Assembly (NCBI GenBank): GCA_004335635.1
Contig: QAXH01002687.1
Location: 62,001-126,000, forward strand
Origin: Chloromonas sp. AAM2
Taxonomy: Eukaryota; Chlorophyta; Chlorophyceae; Chlamydomonadales; Chlamydomonadaceae
DNA length: 64,000 nucleotides
Reading direction: 5' to 3'
Made by a program: the position numbers and the translations under genes. The stretch's first letter is position 1; each line of letters begins with the position of its first letter. Shown piece by piece: positions 60,601-64,000 of this stretch. The notes under the pieces are model-generated. The model was not told the origin of the DNA. It saw nothing but the letters and a program-made list of their open reading frames with translations, and did no database searches.

Positions 60601-62085
60601 GTCATGCCCGTGCTGCCGGAAAAAAAGATATTTGCCAGTTCTGGGACAATTTCCAGAGACACCACTGAAGCCAGTGTGACAACAGGAAAGCCAAACATTT
60701 TTTTCCCCCAGGACTGGCATTCAGTAACATGCTCATGTTGGACTTTGCAACAGCAATCCTTTGCGATTTGCGAACAACGTTGTATGTGCGATGCATAAGC
60801 CGTCTTCTGTTCGACTTGTGGACGATACAGATGTAGATTTAGACGCTCGCCCACTCACTCAGTCACTCAGTCACTCACTCACTCACTCACTCACTCACTC
60901 ACTCTCTCACTCACTCATAACCTGGCTCACCTGAGGTAGTCATCCAAAGCGCCTCTGGCACTCGCATCAGTTAACACACGATAGGCCTTCTCAAGCTCAG
61001 CAAACTCAGCAGCTGCAACCAAGGCATCACAGACAGAGTAAGGCTAAGGCAGCTGTAATAGAGAGTGAATGACCCGGCCGTCCAACATGACGCTGACATG
61101 ACCTGTTGCGCCACATATTGCGGTGGCATAAGTGGCAGGAGCATGAACCTTGAACATCAACGAATAGGGTGTGGAGACAGCTGTACTAGCTTATCACCAC
61201 CAATGATGCAAAACTTGAATGAAGGGCTTCAGCATGCCAAAGATACCAAAGAAGCGACACCGACATGTCGGGACATGGTTGCTGCCGTGGCAGAAGTGGC
61301 AGGAGCATGGACTGCAAACACACTAGGACACGCGCCTCAATGCTGCTGCTGCCTTTGCTGCTGCTGTGCTGAACACGTGAGTGGCTGGAGCAAACTGCAC
61401 ACAGGACCTGTCACCGCTGCAGAGGCATAGACTGCACAAACTGTAGAACAGGCCTCTCACTGATAGTGCTGCCTCTGCCGCTGCTGCTTCTGCTCCTGCT
61501 GCCTCCGCTGCTCCTGCTGCTGTGGCTGTTATGGCTGCTTGAGCAACTGAGTGTTCCGCAGGTCTCACCTGCGTTGGGTTTTCCCTTGTTCTTGTCAGGA
61601 TGCTTTTTCAACGCCAAAGTCTTGTAGGCCTACAACGTCAATACACAGCGTCCTAGTGTGCTGCATGGTTCATGCGCGCATGAGGTACGGGAACACAGGG
61701 CTGAGCGTGTCGAGCTTGGCATGCGAGAACATGGTGTGTGATGGCACTGGCACTTGTAACCATGCATGAGGCATGACCCTTGGAGCAAATGGGCGTACTG
61801 GTGTGATGGCCTCGCTATGCATGGCGACCACGTGAGCGTGCATGCAGCTATGGTGCCACTACGTACCCTTTCACCCTCAATATCACCGTTCGTGGTTTGA
61901 CATGAGGTTCAATCATGCAGTGCACAAAAAGCTTGAGCCAGGCAGTTGCAGCAGGCTGTGGTTGCCTGTGCATGCAATCAGCTGGCCTGCCGGTCCTTCA
62001 CCTTACGAATATCCGCCTCCGTGGCTTGAGGGCCATTGCTGAGCTCAAGGATGTCATACGGTGTATGGCCATTTGTGAAATCCAT
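57613..62085 (-). CDS. DNAJC17: DNAJC17-like J-domain plus RRM protein
   Basis: DNAJC17 (Cwf23 in yeast) is an Hsp40-type factor of the spliceosome. Exons 62085-62002, 61629-61569, 61012-60931, 60436-60349, 60086-59976, 59627-59500, 59169-58959, 58089-57613 give 413 residues. Residues 1-71 are the J domain (HTPYDILELSNGPQATEADI, then KTLALKKHPDKNKGKPNA with HPD at 38-40). A charged helix follows (KRRKMREDLERREKE and ARLLQELERLRKKAEDEQR). An RRM occupies about 174-255 (RCSLKVSWDP, LRSIFAAHGLVADVVV, SKASALVVMSS). The C-terminus has a Gly/Pro-rich linker and ends EDAILLKMRRAAERERQ, like the family tail. Domain order and tail settle the call. Head to head with the WD40 gene across 303 bases. Confidence 0.93.
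60612..60724. mobile_element. MITE-like inverted-repeat element, copy D
   Basis: Left end TATTTGCCAGTTCTGGGACA, right end CCCAGGACTGGCAT in inverted orientation, about 110 bases, in DNAJC17-like intron 60437-60930. The interior CACCACTGAAGCCAGTG matches copy C. Confidence 0.65.
60852..60920. repeat. (ACTC)n microsatellite
   Basis: Around 15 ACTC/AGTC steps directly upstream (minus-strand downstream) of the DNAJC17-like exon 61012-60931, within its intron. Confidence 0.95.
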
Positions 62086-62388
62086 GCAGAGCAGGTGGTG
62101 TTGCCGCCTCAGGAACGAAGAAACAAGCCTTCAAGCAGGAGTAGCATACCAGGTTGACAGAAACAGAGTTGTGGAGCAGGTGATGAGCACTGACATGACA
62201 TCAGATGCCACAGAACCTGACGATTTTAACCGACATCAACCGACCACACGGACTCCGTGACGGAGTCCAGCGGTCCTTGGTCTCACTCCGCAATCTTATA
62301 CTGTTATCTCTTGCTACAAACCTTGGCCTTCTGCGCTCATGTGTTGTGGTTGAGGATCGTACGTCCAGCATAACGGGCGTTAGTCGCC
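62086..62388. promoter_or_regulatory. Divergent promoter region DNAJC17/WD40
   Basis: 303 bases between start codons of oppositely directed genes, the shortest such gap in the window. ACCGACATCAACCGACCACACGG contains a doubled ACCGAC string near 62230, which could be a binding site but is untested. Confidence 0.5.
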
Positions 62389-63698
62389 ATGCTCGATGGG
62401 TTTGACGACACGCTGCGACGGCGAGAGCTCGGACGCTCCGTGTGGCCCGCGCGAGGCAGGCTCTTGACAGCGAACGACCGTCTCGTGCGCTCTATGAAGC
62501 CAGAAAGAGTTTTGTTAGGAGGACATCAGGCACCCGTTTACAGCCTGAGCTGGTGAGCAAGTTAAACAGCATATTAGGATTAACAGTTTTGATAAATCAA
62601 TGCATCACGGGTCGAGGTTTCACAGATGCATGGTTAGCACACCAAGGTCAACGTGACGTATGGGTGTCTATCAACCAAAAGCCAACTAGTTTCGCCTTTC
62701 TTGCTCTGAACAGGAGCTTGGATGGCCAGTTGCTCATCTCAGGAGGTGATGACGCTTTGCTGAAGATCTGGTCCGTGGATAGTGGGCAGAAGGAAACCAC
62801 AATTCATTCGGTGAGGAACGTGACTCACCTGCCTTTGCACACTCAACCGTACAGAATGCGGTTGTTCACAAACACGGTGCACAGACACAGCCTTGGGCTG
62901 CTGAGCGCCCTGAACTGTGCAAGACTGTTAGGGTTACCGCTGTAGCTTGTCCCAGGGTTTCAAGGTTCACCATGACAATGTCATTGGAAACCGTCATTGG
63001 AAGCGCACCTAGGCTGCTTGTAAGCACGGTTGCATGTCTTGCATGTCACGGGGCATGTCATGAGCTTCACCATGCAGGGCCACCAAGCGGGCATCACGTG
63101 CACCCGTTTCTTGCCCGAATGCTCCAACACAAAGCTGGTATCTTGTGCTGCTGACAGACAGGTGTGTGGTGGCAGACAGGTGTCAAGTCTACCATACAAC
63201 GGCCGACGTTATTGTCAGTCACGTATTCAGTCTGACGGCAGATGCTGTGCTCCAACTTTGGTGCATGCGTTGGAAACAGGCGTGCATCAAGCCGTTCAGA
63301 TGGCCAGCAATATGCATTCAGCCTTGAAAGTACTTTGGCTTTCCATGAGAGTCCCATTAGCCATTCCCAGGCCACAGGTGCACATCTGTATGTGATGACG
63401 TTCAGCATGTATGCTGGTACACATTGGGTACACCCCATTCTCAATGTACCAGGCGGCATCTCGCTGCATCAGTCTCAGTACTGCGTACCTGTTGCCTGTT
63501 GCCTGTTTGTTATATTATCATCAACCACAACCATCACAACCACAACCACAACCACATGTATTCATCAGTTCGTATAAAAGTCGTAAATCCGTGTTGCCTG
63601 TTTGTTTCAGGTTCGTGTTGTTGACCTTCACAAGGGCGCAGTCAAGCCCTTCCCCACGCACCGCTCGGGCGTCAGGGCGGTCGCGGCACTCAGCTCAG
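62389..63698 (+). CDS. DCAF-like WD40 protein, 5' part
   Basis: Exons seen: 62389-62552, 62714-62810, 63078-63161, 63611-63698; the gene continues past the window. The first 144 residues begin MLDGFDDTLRRRELGRSVWP and then WD40 repeats: LLGGHQAPVYSLSWSLDGQL, LISGGDDALLKIWSVDSG, GHQAGITCTRFLPECSNTKL, VSCAADRQVRVVDLHKG, HRSGVRAVAAL. A basic lead helix followed by this repeat set, with FLP in the second repeat and AADRxVRVxDL in the third, resembles WDTC1/DCAF6/DCAF8, which bind DDB1 and recruit substrates to CUL4 ubiquitin ligase. The DDB1-contacting WDxR boxes would lie beyond the window, so the sub-family is not settled. CUL4 ligases depend on NEDD8, made active by the AXR1 enzyme encoded upstream, but that is coincidence of place as far as I can tell. 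Confidence 0.8.
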
Positions 63699-63699
63699 G

Positions 63700-63792
63700 T
63701 ATGCTGACAGTAGGCAGACAATAGGCAGAGTATACTGAGCAGTAATGGGCAGGGCACACTGAGCAGTAATGGGCAGGGCATACCGGGCCAAG
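63700..63792. repeat. GGGCAGGGCA-type tandem repeat
   Basis: Two 29-base units with CTGAGCAGTAATGGGCAGGG are adjacent, preceded by a decayed unit. In an intron of the WD40 gene. Confidence 0.85.
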
Positions 63793-64000
63793 AGTTGAGG
63801 CGCGTTGAGGCAACGCGGTTCTCACATCAGGTGCGATTGCAGGTCAGACAGTTGGCAGGACGTACTCAACAGGCATGGGCAGGGCAGCGGACAGGGCCCT
63901 TAAATGAACAGCAGCAAAGGTGCGGCTGGCCAAGGCAGGAGGATGAACGTTTCCGCCCACAACGCTGGCCTGTCCTTCGCGTGACCAAACCCCAAGCCGC

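Noticed and set aside
1..64000. Bacterial operon, phage, CRISPR array or integron
   Set aside because: Genes are split by spliceosomal introns throughout, and no regularly spaced repeat-spacer array or phage gene was seen.

Overview
The window is nuclear DNA of a green alga, most likely a flagellated chlorophyte of the Chlamydomonadales type. Genes are rich in spliceosomal introns (I placed about 76 in 14 gene models). One gene encodes an octotricopeptide-repeat protein, a class expanded in chlorophyte algae, and another encodes the ciliary protein CFAP161. Base composition is far from the very GC-rich Chlamydomonas reinhardtii, so a relative such as a Haematococcus or Dunaliella type is a guess only. 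All exon limits were placed by eye from splice sites, reading phase and recalled protein families; in each complete model the phases close to a whole number of codons.

Layout, left to right: 3' part of an organellar phenylalanyl-tRNA synthetase (+, cut by the window edge); an unknown tail-anchored protein (-, 5' end unresolved); an unusual lysine-rich protein carrying a class II tRNA-synthetase anticodon-binding domain (+); HMCES, the SRAP-domain shield for abasic DNA (-); YAE1-like Fe-S assembly adaptor (+); an unknown, possibly plastid-targeted protein (-); AXR1/NAE1, the regulatory half of the NEDD8 E1 (-); a large OPR protein (-); CFAP161 (+); TRM10-type tRNA methyltransferase (-); STK19 (-); a small Hsp20-like protein (+); an MRS2/CorA-type magnesium transporter with an altered GMN motif (+); DNAJC17-like J-domain/RRM protein (-); and the 5' part of a DCAF-like WD40 protein (+, cut by the window edge).

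Several neighbours are head to head across short gaps (HMCES/YAE1, OPR/CFAP161, STK19/Hsp20-like, DNAJC17/WD40), which suggests shared promoters. The genes are housekeeping functions (translation and tRNA modification, genome protection, neddylation and CUL4-type ubiquitylation, organelle RNA, cilia, ion transport) and do not form one pathway. Gaps and introns hold a short terminal-inverted-repeat element family (four copies), two further dispersed repeat families, tRNA-like SINE candidates and many simple repeats.

The most notable observations are four GC-AG introns supported by protein phase, the anticodon-binding-domain protein without a synthetase core, the TMN in place of GMN in the magnesium transporter, a glutamine-rich insert splitting the HMCES SRAP domain, and the inverted-repeat element family. 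I did not see a phage, CRISPR, plasmid or bacterial-type operon.
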